From the NCBI GenBank assembly GCA_019243635.1, contig JAFAUB010000022.1, forward strand, positions 33,091 to 97,090: a stretch of 64,000 bases of DNA, written 5' to 3'. The DNA is from Pseudonocardiales bacterium (GTDB lineage Bacteria; Actinomycetota; Actinomycetes; Mycobacteriales; Pseudonocardiaceae). A program made the translations under genes and the position numbers. Position 1 is the first letter of the stretch, and every line of letters begins with the position of its first letter. The notes below the pieces were generated by a model. It worked only from the letters and a program-made list of their open reading frames with translations. It searched no databases and had not been told where the DNA came from. Below are positions 33,189 through 42,156 of the stretch, one piece after another.

Positions 33189-34594
33189 CCGCGCGGCCGG
33201 CGGCCACCGGTCGTGGCGTTGAGCTGGGGTTGCTGGTATTCGCGGCCGGGCTGGTCACGCTGGCGTTGGTACTGGTGCAGGCCGATCAGAGACAGCAGCT
33301 ACCACGGTCGATGCTGTATCTGGGTCTGGCCTATCTGGCCATGTTCGGGGTAGCGCACGCGGCGGTGCGCTGGCTGGCCCCGCACGCCGATCCGCTGATC
33401 CTGCCGTGTGTCGCCCTGCTCAACGGTCTGGGCCTGGTGCTGATCCACCGGCTGGACCTGGCCGCCGCGATGCAGGCCGTCGACGCGGGGCAACCCGTTC
33501 CGACCGCGGATGCCTCCCGCCAGGTGGTGTGGACCGCGGTGGCCCTGGTGTTGTTCGTGGCGGTGCTGTGGCGGGTGCGGGACCACCGGACCTTGGCCTC
33601 CTATGGCTACACCTGTGGCCTGGTGGGACTGGGGTTGCTGGCGCTGCCCGGGGTGCTCCCGGCGAGCATCTCCCAGGTCAACGGGGCCAAGCTGTGGCTG
33701 CGGCTTGGCCCGCTGTCGCTTCAGCCCGGCGAGTTCGCCAAGATCCTGATCATCGTGTTCGTCGCGGTGTTCCTCGTCACCAACCGGGAGCTGTTCACCT
33801 CTGCGGGCCGTCACATACTCGGGATGACCTTCCCCCGGGCACGCGACCTGGCGCCGCTGCTGGTCGCTTGGGGGCTCTCGATCGGCGTGCTGGCGCTGGA
33901 GAAGGAGCTCGGAGCCTCACTGCTGATCTTCGGTGTCGTGCTGGCGATGCTCTACACGGCCACCGAACGGATGTCCTGGGTGATCCTAGGGCTGGTGTTC
34001 TTCGGGGCCGGCAGCGTGCTCGCCTACCACCTCTTCGCCCACGTCCGGGTCCGCGTGCAGGTGTGGACCGATCCCTTCGCCCACTACTACGAGTCGGGCT
34101 ACCAGGTCGCCCAGTCACTGTTCGGGCTGGCCACCGGTGGCGTGGGCGGCACCGGCCTGGGCGGCGGCCGACCCGACCTGGTCCCGGTGGCCAACGCCGA
34201 CTTCATCATGGCCGGCGTCGGGGAGGAGCTCGGTCTGATCGGGCTCACCGCGGTCCTGGTGATCTACCTACTGCTGGTCACCCGCGGTATGCGGGCGGCC
34301 CTGTCAGTCCGCGACACCTTCGGCAAGCTCCTCGCCGCCGGCCTGTCGATCACCATCGCGCTCCAGGTGTTCATCGTCACCGGCGGCGTCACCAACCTCA
34401 TTCCCGAGACCGGGCTCACCACTCCCTTCCTGTCCTACGGCGGCTCATCCCTGCTCGCCAACTACATGCTGGTCGCCCTGCTCATCCGCATCTCCCACGC
34501 CGCCAGGCAACCCTCACCCACCGCCCCGCCCCGCCCACCCCCGGTCCCGCTGGCATCCGCGGCCACCGAGCTCGTCAGTCGCCCCCGCACCTAG
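33185..34594 (+). CDS. SEDS-family peptidoglycan glycosyltransferase (FtsW/RodA/SpoVE)
   Basis: 469 residues with 10-12 membrane helices. Motifs include [20 protein letters not shown], where P, G, E and F form the SEDS signature, [20 protein letters not shown], the large extracytoplasmic loop with [40 protein letters not shown], and the C-terminal [20 protein letters not shown]. It polymerises glycan from lipid II, usually with a class B PBP; none adjoins it here. A Pro-rich tail is cytoplasmic. Translationally coupled to the upstream ParB-like gene. Sense strand G-rich at the start, C-rich at the end. Confidence 0.88.
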   Translation: MTARPAATGRGVELGLLVFAAGLVTLALVLVQADQRQQLPRSMLYLGLAYLAMFGVAHAAVRWLAPHADPLILPCVALLNGLGLVLIHRLDLAAAMQAVDAGQPVPTADASRQVVWTAVALVLFVAVLWRVRDHRTLASYGYTCGLVGLGLLALPGVLPASISQVNGAKLWLRLGPLSLQPGEFAKILIIVFVAVFLVTNRELFTSAGRHILGMTFPRARDLAPLLVAWGLSIGVLALEKELGASLLIFGVVLAMLYTATERMSWVILGLVFFGAGSVLAYHLFAHVRVRVQVWTDPFAHYYESGYQVAQSLFGLATGGVGGTGLGGGRPDLVPVANADFIMAGVGEELGLIGLTAVLVIYLLLVTRGMRAALSVRDTFGKLLAAGLSITIALQVFIVTGGVTNLIPETGLTTPFLSYGGSSLLANYMLVALLIRISHAARQPSPTAPPRPPPVPLASAATELVSRPRT

Positions 34595-34641
34595 CGCCTC
34601 CCGGGTGGGCAGCCGGACCAAGCCCGGGATAGGGTCGGGTG

Positions 34642-34675
34642 GATACGTAAGACCAGATGCATCCTCTTACGCATC
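34642..34675. promoter_or_regulatory. Operator-like inverted repeat before the toxin-antitoxin genes
   Basis: GATACGTAAGA and TCTTACGCATC are complementary at 10 of 11 positions with a 12-base centre that itself holds ATGCAT. It lies 17 bp before the antitoxin start, as expected for an autoregulatory ribbon-helix-helix site. Confidence 0.6.
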
Positions 34676-34692
34676 GCGGTACCTTCCTGCGT

Positions 34693-34923
34693 ATGAACCA
34701 GCGTGAGCGCTTAACGATCTCTCTGGACCAGCCCGTGGCCGCCAGGGTCCGCCAGTGCGGCGCTCGTACGCGCGGGGGCGCGTCGGGCTACCTCGAGCGC
34801 CTCGTTCGAGCTGACGCCCTACGCGAAGCAGCCGACAGTATGGCGCGCTGGTACGCGGCCAATCCCACCTATGCCGAAGACTCGCTGGCTGAGACTGCCG
34901 CCGCACTTGACGAGGCCGGCTGA
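34693..34923 (+). CDS. Ribbon-helix-helix type antitoxin (MazE/PemI-like)
   Basis: 76 residues from ATG 34693. The head RERLTISLDQPVAARVRQCG is a beta strand plus helix of the ribbon-helix-helix fold that binds the operator. The acidic C-terminal tail (YAEDSLAETAAALDEAG) would wrap the toxin. ATG 34657 is in frame but lies inside the operator repeat. The toxin GTG directly abuts the stop. Confidence 0.75.
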   Translation: MNQRERLTISLDQPVAARVRQCGARTRGGASGYLERLVRADALREAADSMARWYAANPTYAEDSLAETAAALDEAG

Positions 34924-35232
34924 GTGTCCTTTCGTCGAGGGGCCGTCCACCCCTACAAACCGGTCCTTCAACGGCCTGGTCAGTCGCTACAGCGCTTGAT
35001 CGTCTCCGCGGACCCGCTCAACGAGTCATCCTTACCTGTGGTGCTCGGGCTGCAGGTTGTCGGTCGCAACCCTGACTCCCTGCTGTCCGTAAGACTTGAC
35101 GGTCACGGCTGGGCGGTCATCACGACTATCGAACAAGTGATCAAATCGCGTCTCGACGAACCAGCCGGCGTCATCAGCCCAGGCGAACAGCAGGCCGTCG
35201 ACAACGCTCTCCGCGCGGCTCTTGATCTGTAG
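34924..35232 (+). CDS. MazF/PemK-like toxin
   Basis: 102 residues. FRRGAVHPYKPVLQRPGQSL followed by QRLIVSADPLNESSLPVVLG has the RGdV....P....PxlVvS.D.lN arrangement of the CcdB/PemK/MazF fold; these are ribosome-dependent or -independent mRNA endonucleases. GTG start directly after the antitoxin stop. The later loop VRLDGHGWAVITTIEQVIKS is a diverged version of the family's strand 5-helix 3 pair. A hairpin lies 14 bases after the stop. Confidence 0.72.
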   Translation: MSFRRGAVHPYKPVLQRPGQSLQRLIVSADPLNESSLPVVLGLQVVGRNPDSLLSVRLDGHGWAVITTIEQVIKSRLDEPAGVISPGEQQAVDNALRAALDL

Positions 35233-35245
35233 AACCAGCGCGGGA

Positions 35246-35264
35246 GAGCGGGCCGTGCCCGCTC
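35246..35264 (+). terminator. Hairpin after the toxin gene
   Basis: GAGCGGGC and GCCCGCTC form an 8-bp stem with a 3-base loop, flanked by further complementary CGCG. Confidence 0.55.
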
Positions 35265-35613
35265 GCGCGTGATGACGCCGATGACGGACCGGGGTCGTCA
35301 GGCGTTGAGCTCGCCGGTTTGCGGGTGGAGGTGACCTGCCCTGACACGGTCAGCAGGTCACCTGCGGCGTGGGCGATACTGCCGCGCTCGTCCTCACTCA
35401 TTGCCGGCGTGCCAAGCTGATACCAGTAGACGAGCGCGGATGAGCGAGGCGGGCGCGGTCAGGTACGCCAAGACGCCATCCCGACGGGCCACAAGGGCGG
35501 CCAAGTCACACGCGTCGGCGTCGGTGAGGCGACTGCCCCCATGATGCAACGCTAGTTGAGGCCGGTGGTGCACTCACCACTTGACACCGCCCGGTATGTT
35601 GCACACTTAGTCC
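35265..35613. other. Intergenic stretch
   Basis: A minus-strand frame 35174-35401 (MSEDERGSIAHAAGDLLTVS at its start) has good third-position GC but no ribosome site, and it overlaps the toxin gene and its hairpin. I leave it uncalled. Otherwise only short chance frames. Confidence 0.4.
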
Positions 35614-35856
35614 ATGGCCCGACCGTGCCAACTGCCCGCTGATGTGCGGGATCACGGTCTCCGGCGGGCGGGAACTGAGCTGGCGGCGCTCGCCACGGCC
35701 CTGAATCGGCGGCGCACCAGGTGGGACGCGCATGCGCTCTGCATACCAGAGCTGTGCATCGACCCGAACGAGATGGCGACCGTTGAGGCGATCTTGCGTT
35801 TCTACGAGCCGGACCCCGGTCGGCTGCGGACGGCGGGATCGCGGCATGCGGCCTGA
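35614..35856 (+). CDS. Hypothetical protein, 80 aa
   Basis: ATG 35614. Contains two Cys (LCIPELC) and the helix PNEMATVEAILRFYEPDPGR. No membrane segment. It overlaps the start of the aminotransferase pseudogene by 11 bases, so it belonged to that operon. Family not recognised; size and Cys spacing allow a small carrier or metal-binding protein. Confidence 0.4.
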   Translation: MARPCQLPADVRDHGLRRAGTELAALATALNRRRTRWDAHALCIPELCIDPNEMATVEAILRFYEPDPGRLRTAGSRHAA

Positions 35857-36989
35857 CTGGACGGCCACATTCCCGCTGCGTCCGGAAGTGGTGATGTTCA
35901 ACCATGCCTCCTTTGGACTGGCCACTAACGAGTTGCTTGCTCGCGGAGAAGAGATCCGCCGCCACCTGGAATCTGACCCGGCCTTCGAACTCGGCGAGGC
36001 ACTGCAGGAAGGACTTGCCCGCGCCCAGGTCGAAATATGCGGCGAGCTGGGGCTGGACCCCCGTCTGTGCGCCTTGACGGCGAGCGCGACCTCCGCAGCC
36101 GCGGCCGTTCAGCGGTCTCTCCCCCTGGCTGCGGGCCAGATTGTGGTCTCGCTGAGCAATTGAGTACTCCTCGTTTCTGCGTGGCTGGCAGCGTCGTTGC
36201 GAGGAGATCGGCGCCGAGCTCCGGGTCGTCGACGTCGACATGCCCCTGTCCGACGAGCAGGCACTGATTGCGGCCATGGACGCAGCCGTCCCGGAGCAGG
36301 TCGCGGTCGTACAGGTCAGCGCCGTGAGCTCCTCGGCGGCCCTGCGCCTGCCGGTCTTGCGAGTAGCGGAGTGGGGGCACGAGCGGGGCGCCGTCGTAGT
36401 GGTGGACGCGGCCCACGGCCCCGGCCACATCCCGGTGGCCGAGTGGGACGGGGTCGACATCGCGTTCGGGACGCTCCACAAGTGGTTCCCGGTGCCCCGT
36501 GCGGTAGGGATCCTGTGGGCCGCACCGGCCCTAGTCGATGTGATCCGGCCGGCGGAAGTGTCCCTCTCCTGGGACTGTGAGACACTCGCGGCCCGCTTCG
36601 CGTGGCCGGGCACCTTCGATCCCACGGCGAGGTTGTGCATACCCGATGCCCTGGAATGCCGCAGGCAGTGGGCGGCGATGGGCGAGATCACCCGCTGTGA
36701 GCAACTGGCCGAGTACGCGAGCGCGGAGCTGTCACATGTTGGTGCTGATCTCACCGGCGGCACAGACCTGCTGTCACCACGGCTTCGTGCGTTCCTGCTC
36801 CGAAGCGTACCCGTGGACGTCCTACGCGCACGGCTCCTTGACGCCGGCATCCGGGCCTGGACCGGAGAGTACGGTGAGACGGCGAGTCTGCTCCGGTTGG
36901 CCACACACGTGTACAACGACGAGGATGACGTCGAGCTGGTCGTCCGGCAGCTCGCCCCCCTGCTACGTCACCGGCCAGTGCGCCGATGA
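35846..36989 (+). pseudogene. Frameshifted class V aminotransferase (isopenicillin-N-epimerase-like)
   Basis: The N-terminal part (LRPEVVMFNHASFGLATNEL) ends at a premature stop at 36161-36163. The next frame continues with EYSSFLRGWQRRCEEIGAEL and the PLP-binding segment VVVVDAAHGPGHIPVAEWDG (DxxH) and FGTLHKWFPVPRAVGILWAA, where Lys of LHKW is the PLP Schiff-base Lys. One inserted T in AGCAATTGAG explains the break; AAT-GAG would restore SNEYSS. All else is intact and the catalytic Lys present. The gene starts inside the previous gene and overlaps the next gene by 4 bases. Confidence 0.72.
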
Positions 36990-39807
36990 GCGCGGTTCCC
37001 GATGAGCACGAGCACGGTCAGCCTTCACAGCGGACGCCTGAAGCTGGGGACCCCTGTGGCTTGCGCGTAGCGACGGTCGCGTGGCGGCTGGACCATTCCG
37101 AGCGGGGGCGGGGGTGGGCGCTCGCCTCGGCGCGGGCCGAAGGGTCTCGATCCGCGCCGGGGCCGCAGCGGTCGGGTTATCGCCGTCGCGGGTGCACCAG
37201 CTCGTGGCCGCTGCCTATCTGGACGCGCTTGATGCGCAGCGGGCGCCGGGTTGGCCAGCCCCGGGGGACCTGACTCTGCGGTCGATGCCGAACTGGCCTG
37301 TCGAGACCAGATCCCCGATCGGCTGTCTGATGAGGTGGGGTGGCTGCGGCGGTGCGCGGACTGGCTTGCCCAGCTCGCCCGGGCCCGGCGGGTGGCAGAC
37401 CTGGCCACCGCAGCCACGCTGCCCGACCGATACGGGGAGCGCCGCCGCCGACTGGCCGAACCGGATCTCGGCTTGTGGGAGTTCTGCACTCGTACTGCAC
37501 CATGCTGCCCGCATTCCTCGACGCCCCAGATCGAACGCGCCTGGGATGCCTGGCAGGCCGGACGACACCGACGCGGCGAAGTCGACCAGCGCCCTGCCTA
37601 CACCGGCAATCCCTTCCCCGGATGGGGGCTGCTCGGACGGCTTGAACAGACCATAGCCAGCGGCGAAGGCGTGACTGTGGCGGTGCACGGCGAGGCCGGC
37701 ATCGGCAAGACGCAGCTGCTCACACATCTATCCGAGGTTGCCGCAGCCCGGCATGCCGAGGCAGGGCTGCTCATCGGCTACGGCCAGGCGATGATGAACT
37801 CCCTTGGCTCCGACTCGTTCCAGGCCGTTCGCGACTGCCTGAGAACCCTCGCCCTCTCCGCCGAGCGCTCCGGATCCCGCGAGCGGCTGAACAGGCTTGC
37901 CGAGTCGTTCCTCCTGCACGCCCCCGACTGGGTCCAGTCCGTGCCGTTGATCGGCTGTTTGCTCGCCGCAGGCATCAAGACCGGCCGGAGCGCGATCGCC
38001 GCTCAGGACCGCCATGCCGAGATGAACAGCCAACTCGACCAGCTCGTCCGCTTCATCGAGGATCTGCTCGAACGCGGTCCCCTGTTCCTGATCCTCGATG
38101 ACTTGCAGTGGGCTGACACCGCCACGGTCGACCTAGTCATGGCCTTGGCGCTCAAGGTCTGCGGGCCCCTCATGCTCGTGATCGCCTACCGTCCCGGTGA
38201 CTTGTTTGCGGGGAAGAACGAGGTTCACCCCATGAGACGCGCGATGTTTCGGCTCTTCCGCTACCGGGACGACTCAGTGGAGCTGGAGCTCAGAGCCCTG
38301 TCGACCGAGGAGACCGGGCGGCTGGTTCGCCGCATCACCGGCTCTACGCACGTGTCGGAACGGACCGTGGACCGTATCATTGGTCTTAGCGCCGGCAGTC
38401 CGCTGTTTGCAGAAACTCTCTCCCGGTTGGGGGGAAGCCTCGTGGCCATGGACCGGCGAGTAAGCACGCCCTGATCCGTCCGGCCAACCCCCGGGGGACT
38501 CTCAGCCGGTACAGCATTCATCACCCCTTGCTCGCCGAGGTACTGCGGCAGCGGGCGGCTTCGAACCGGCCCCGCTGGCGGCGGCTCAACCAACGGCTGC
38601 TGGAGATTATCGGAGCGCCGGAGGACTGGGACGACGAGTTGCTGGTGCGGGCCGTCGAGATCGCGGTCGAGGCGGGCGATGACCCGAAGGCCTGCGACCT
38701 GGCCATCTGTGCCTCTGCGCGCCAGCTTGAGCTCGAGGCATTCAGCAAGGCCAAGCAGCTGGCGCAGGTCGCGATCGAGCACTCGCGGGACACCGCCCCC
38801 GTGATCGAGGCCTACAGGGTGTTGGCCAAATGCCTGTACTCCGAGGGCAACCACGCGGGTGCCGTCGACGCCTGTGCCCAGCTCACGCGCTGGGCGCAGG
38901 TCTACCCGATGGACCCGCACGAGGAGCTGTCCGTCGAGCTGACCTGGGCGCGGGGCCTGCGTATGGTCAACGCTTGGGACGAGTGCTCGGGGATGCTGCA
39001 CCAGATTGTGACGGTCGGGACCGCGCTGGGCGCCTCGGAGAGCGTCGCCCAGGCCAGGATGCTCGAGTGTGAGATCGCGCCATGCGGTCCCGAACAGGAC
39101 ATCCCGGCCTGCATTGACCTGGCGCGGTCGGTCTACGAGGCCACAACGGGGCGCGTGCCCAAGCGCACCGGGGCCTGGCCGAGATGGCGAGGTACGACGC
39201 CGACGTCGCCGAGCTGTGGCTCGGCCGAGCGATTGAGACGGCACGCGGCCAGGGCAGGCATGTGGAGTATCAGACTCTCCACTGGCTCAGCAAAAAGGCC
39301 ATCGCCTGCCTCGAACTGGAGCGTGCGCTCGGGCTCATCCAGCAGATCACGCGGATCTCCGAGAGCACCGGGGCGGTCAGCAAGAGCGTGGTGCACCTAC
39401 GCGATCTGAGCCGCACACTCGGGCTTTTGGGAAACTTCGCGGAGTCCGCGAGCACCTTCCAGCGGTTCTTCGACTTCACCACTCCCACCACCATCGACCG
39501 GGCCACCACGACCCTCGCCTGCCAAGTCGGCGAGCTTGAGCACCTTCATGGCAGGGACACCGCCGACCGATTCCTCGCCCGACCAGGGACTGTCTGCCTC
39601 GGCAGCCAGGTCGGCTGGAACAGCCCGGCCGTTCTCCGTCACCAGGTCCAGGAGCTGGGCACCCGGGGTCCCAGCTGGGACCCCGTCGCGTTCGCCGTCG
39701 ACGCCCTAGGCACTGACCGGGCCGAGGCCGAGGCCGCTGAAGCGATCTTCCGGTTCGACATCCCTGACCTCCAGCTGCTCCGCTCCCGGCTCGCCGTCGG
39801 CGAGTGA
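36986..39807 (+). pseudogene. Decayed large ATPase/TPR regulator with N-terminal helix-turn-helix
   Basis: Pieces of one protein of about 930 residues run in order through three frames: N-terminal segment from ATG 36986; helix-turn-helix VSIRAGAAAVGLSPSRVHQL (frame change near 37140, one base lost after GCCGAAGG); after about 37255 an AAA/STAND domain with Walker A VAVHGEAGIGKTQLLTHLSE and Walker B PLFLILDDLQWAD; after about 38460 the continuation LIRPANPRGTLSRYSIHHPL and TPR-like helices; after about 39160 the C-terminal helices. At least four frameshifts, so no full product is likely. Overlaps the aminotransferase gene. Similar intact proteins are regulators in actinobacteria. Confidence 0.72.
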
Positions 39808-40376
39808 CACTCATGCCTCCTGGCGCCGTCGGAGGCGGGTTCTCCGACTACGATCTTCACGTCGGGCGCGCGCTGATGTCGGCTTTATCAGACGGAATTA
39901 ACCTGACTCTCGTCACAAAGGCCCCGGCCGGTCCAGCCGCCACACAGAGACCGAGCAAAACAGTGGTTGCGACCTCGTATCGCACGCCGGTGCCGACCTC
40001 ACGGTAACCGGTGGCCCTCGCGGTCGAGCACCCCCGTGTCCCCTTCCGCTCCTGGCGGCCAGCCGGTTCCACGCCACCACCGAGACGCCCGACCGAGACT
40101 GGGCGAGCCGCGCCGTCGACGGGGGTGCGCGAGTGGAAGGTTAACGTTTGGGTCGTCGCTTGACACTCATCCGGGTTAGGGCTCACTCTTTTGTGCGGCG
40201 CCTAGTGCTGCGTGGACCTGGTGGCGGCACCCGCGTGTGCCCCGGCGGCGAGGAGGTGGGTAATGGGTATCGACGGCAGTCATAGACCGGTGCCTTGTGT
40301 CCACTGTGCGCGCGCCGATCATGGCTGACCTCAGCGTGTGAGCCGTTGGCGGGCGCTCGTCTGACGGGATGATCTG
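39808..40376. other. Intergenic stretch of 569 bp
   Basis: No frame with ribosome site and codon bias, no clear hairpin and no recognised riboswitch, although a metal-ion leader for the transporter downstream would be expected here. The GC content dips around 39880-39970. Confidence 0.5.
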
Positions 40377-42044
40377 ATGACCGCCGACACCACCGGAGCC
40401 AGCAGGGGCGTCGCCCCGCCGGGCAGCAGCGCGGTCCTGGACGAGGCGCACCTGGGTGACATCCAGGGCGCTATGGGCACGATCCGCCACGGTGACGAGG
40501 GCGCCCGTACCGGTCTGTCGGTTCGGTTGAAGACGTTGCTGGCGATCGTGGGTCCGGGGCTGATCGTGATGGTCGGTGACAATGACGCCGGCGCGTTCGG
40601 CACCTACACCCAGGCCGGGCAGAACTACGGCACCCGGCTGCTGTGGACGTTGTTGCTGCTGGTCCCGGTGCTGTATGTCAACCAGGAGATGGTGCTGCGG
40701 CTGGGCGCGGTGACCGGGGTCGGGCACGCCCGGCTGATCCTGGAGCGGTTCGGTCGGTTCTGGGGCGCGTTCAGCGTGATCGACCTGTTCCTGCTCAACG
40801 CGCTGACCATCGTCACCGAGTTCATCGGCATCAGCCTCGGGCTGTCCTACCTCGGGCTGCCCCGGGTGCCCGGCGTGCTGATCGCCGCCGTGGTGGTCAT
40901 CGCGGCCGCCTCCACAGGTAGTTTCCGGCGCTTCGAGCGGGTCTGCCTGGTGCTCGTCGTGGGCAGTCTGCTGCTGGTGCCGATCCTGGTCATGGCCCAC
41001 CCCCCGCTGAGCGGCGTCGTGCATGACTTCGTGGTGCCCGGGATGCCCGCCGGGGCGGAGCTGTCCACGGTGATGCTGCTGATCATCGCGATCGTCGGCA
41101 CCACCGTCGCGCCCTGGCAGCTGTTCTTCCAACAGTCCTATGTCATCGACAAGCGGATCACCCCGAGGTTCATCGGCTACGAGAAGGCCGACCTGTGGCT
41201 CGGCATCGTCATCGTGGTCCTGGGCGCGGGGGCGATGATGGCGTTCTGTACCAGCGCGTTCGCCGGGCATCCGGAGTTCGGGGGGTTCACCGATGCCGGC
41301 GGGGTCGCCGTCGGCATCGGTACCTACGTCAACCGGGCCGCGGGGGTGCTGTTCGCGCTCGCGTTGATCGACGCCAGCATCATCGGAGCGGCCGCCGTCT
41401 CCCTCGCGACGGCCTACGCGATCGGTGACGTGCTGGGGTTGCGGCACTCCCTGCACCGCAGCCCGAAAGAGGCCAAGGGCTTCTACGTGGTCTTCGCCGG
41501 GTTGCTGGTCTGCGCGGCGGTGATCGTGATCATCCCGGGTAGCCCGCTGGGGCTGCTCACCGAGGGCGTGCAGACCCTGGCCGGGGTGTTGCTGCCCTCG
41601 GCGACGGTGTTCCTGCTGCTGCTGTGCAACGACCGCCAGGTGCTGGGCCCCTGGGTCAACGGCCGGGCGCTGAACGTGTTCACCTCAGCAGTGATCGCCA
41701 TACTGGTGATGCTCTCCGTCGTGCTCACCGCCGCCGTGATCTTCCCGGGCATCACCAGCATCGCCATCCTGACCATCCTCACCGTCGGCGTCGTCCTGGC
41801 CGTGCTCACCGGCATCGCGCTGCTCGTCGGGCGCCGGGTGCGCTCCACGCCGGAGGGCACCGATCCGCCTCCGCTGGACCGCGGCATGCGCGCCACCTGG
41901 CGGATGCCGCCACTGGCCCTGCTCACCCGGCCGACGCTGAGCACCGGCCGCCGGCTTGGGCTCACCGTGCTGCGCGGCTACCTGGTCGTCGCCGCGGGCA
42001 TGGTCATCGTCCGCGTCGTCCAGCTCGCCCTCGCCGGCCATTAA
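40377..42044 (+). CDS. NRAMP-related divalent-metal transporter, probably Mg2+ type (NRMT-like)
   Basis: 555 residues, 11-12 helices with NRAMP topology. Helix 1 reads GPGLIVMVGDNDAGAFGTY (residues 59-77): the classic DPGN is DAGA. Helix 6 reads IIAIVGTTVAPWQLFFQQSY, where the classic MPH motif is APW. Loss of both the Asn and the metal-selective Met is the change reported for NRAMP-related magnesium transporters, so Mg2+ is more likely than Mn2+ or Fe2+. Next to a PRC/MgtE_N/CBS protein, which supports magnesium. Follows a 569-bp non-coding region. Sense strand G/T-rich early and C-rich late. Confidence 0.8.
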   Translation: MTADTTGASRGVAPPGSSAVLDEAHLGDIQGAMGTIRHGDEGARTGLSVRLKTLLAIVGPGLIVMVGDNDAGAFGTYTQAGQNYGTRLLWTLLLLVPVLYVNQEMVLRLGAVTGVGHARLILERFGRFWGAFSVIDLFLLNALTIVTEFIGISLGLSYLGLPRVPGVLIAAVVVIAAASTGSFRRFERVCLVLVVGSLLLVPILVMAHPPLSGVVHDFVVPGMPAGAELSTVMLLIIAIVGTTVAPWQLFFQQSYVIDKRITPRFIGYEKADLWLGIVIVVLGAGAMMAFCTSAFAGHPEFGGFTDAGGVAVGIGTYVNRAAGVLFALALIDASIIGAAAVSLATAYAIGDVLGLRHSLHRSPKEAKGFYVVFAGLLVCAAVIVIIPGSPLGLLTEGVQTLAGVLLPSATVFLLLLCNDRQVLGPWVNGRALNVFTSAVIAILVMLSVVLTAAVIFPGITSIAILTILTVGVVLAVLTGIALLVGRRVRSTPEGTDPPPLDRGMRATWRMPPLALLTRPTLSTGRRLGLTVLRGYLVVAAGMVIVRVVQLALAGH

Positions 42045-42156
42045 CCCACCGATTCGAGACAGCCTCTACACGTGACGGGCTTCCCGCGCCAGTATCAGAC
42101 GCATCGTGGTGCCCCCACGATGTCAACCCACGATGACCACAGAAGGAAGCCCGGTC

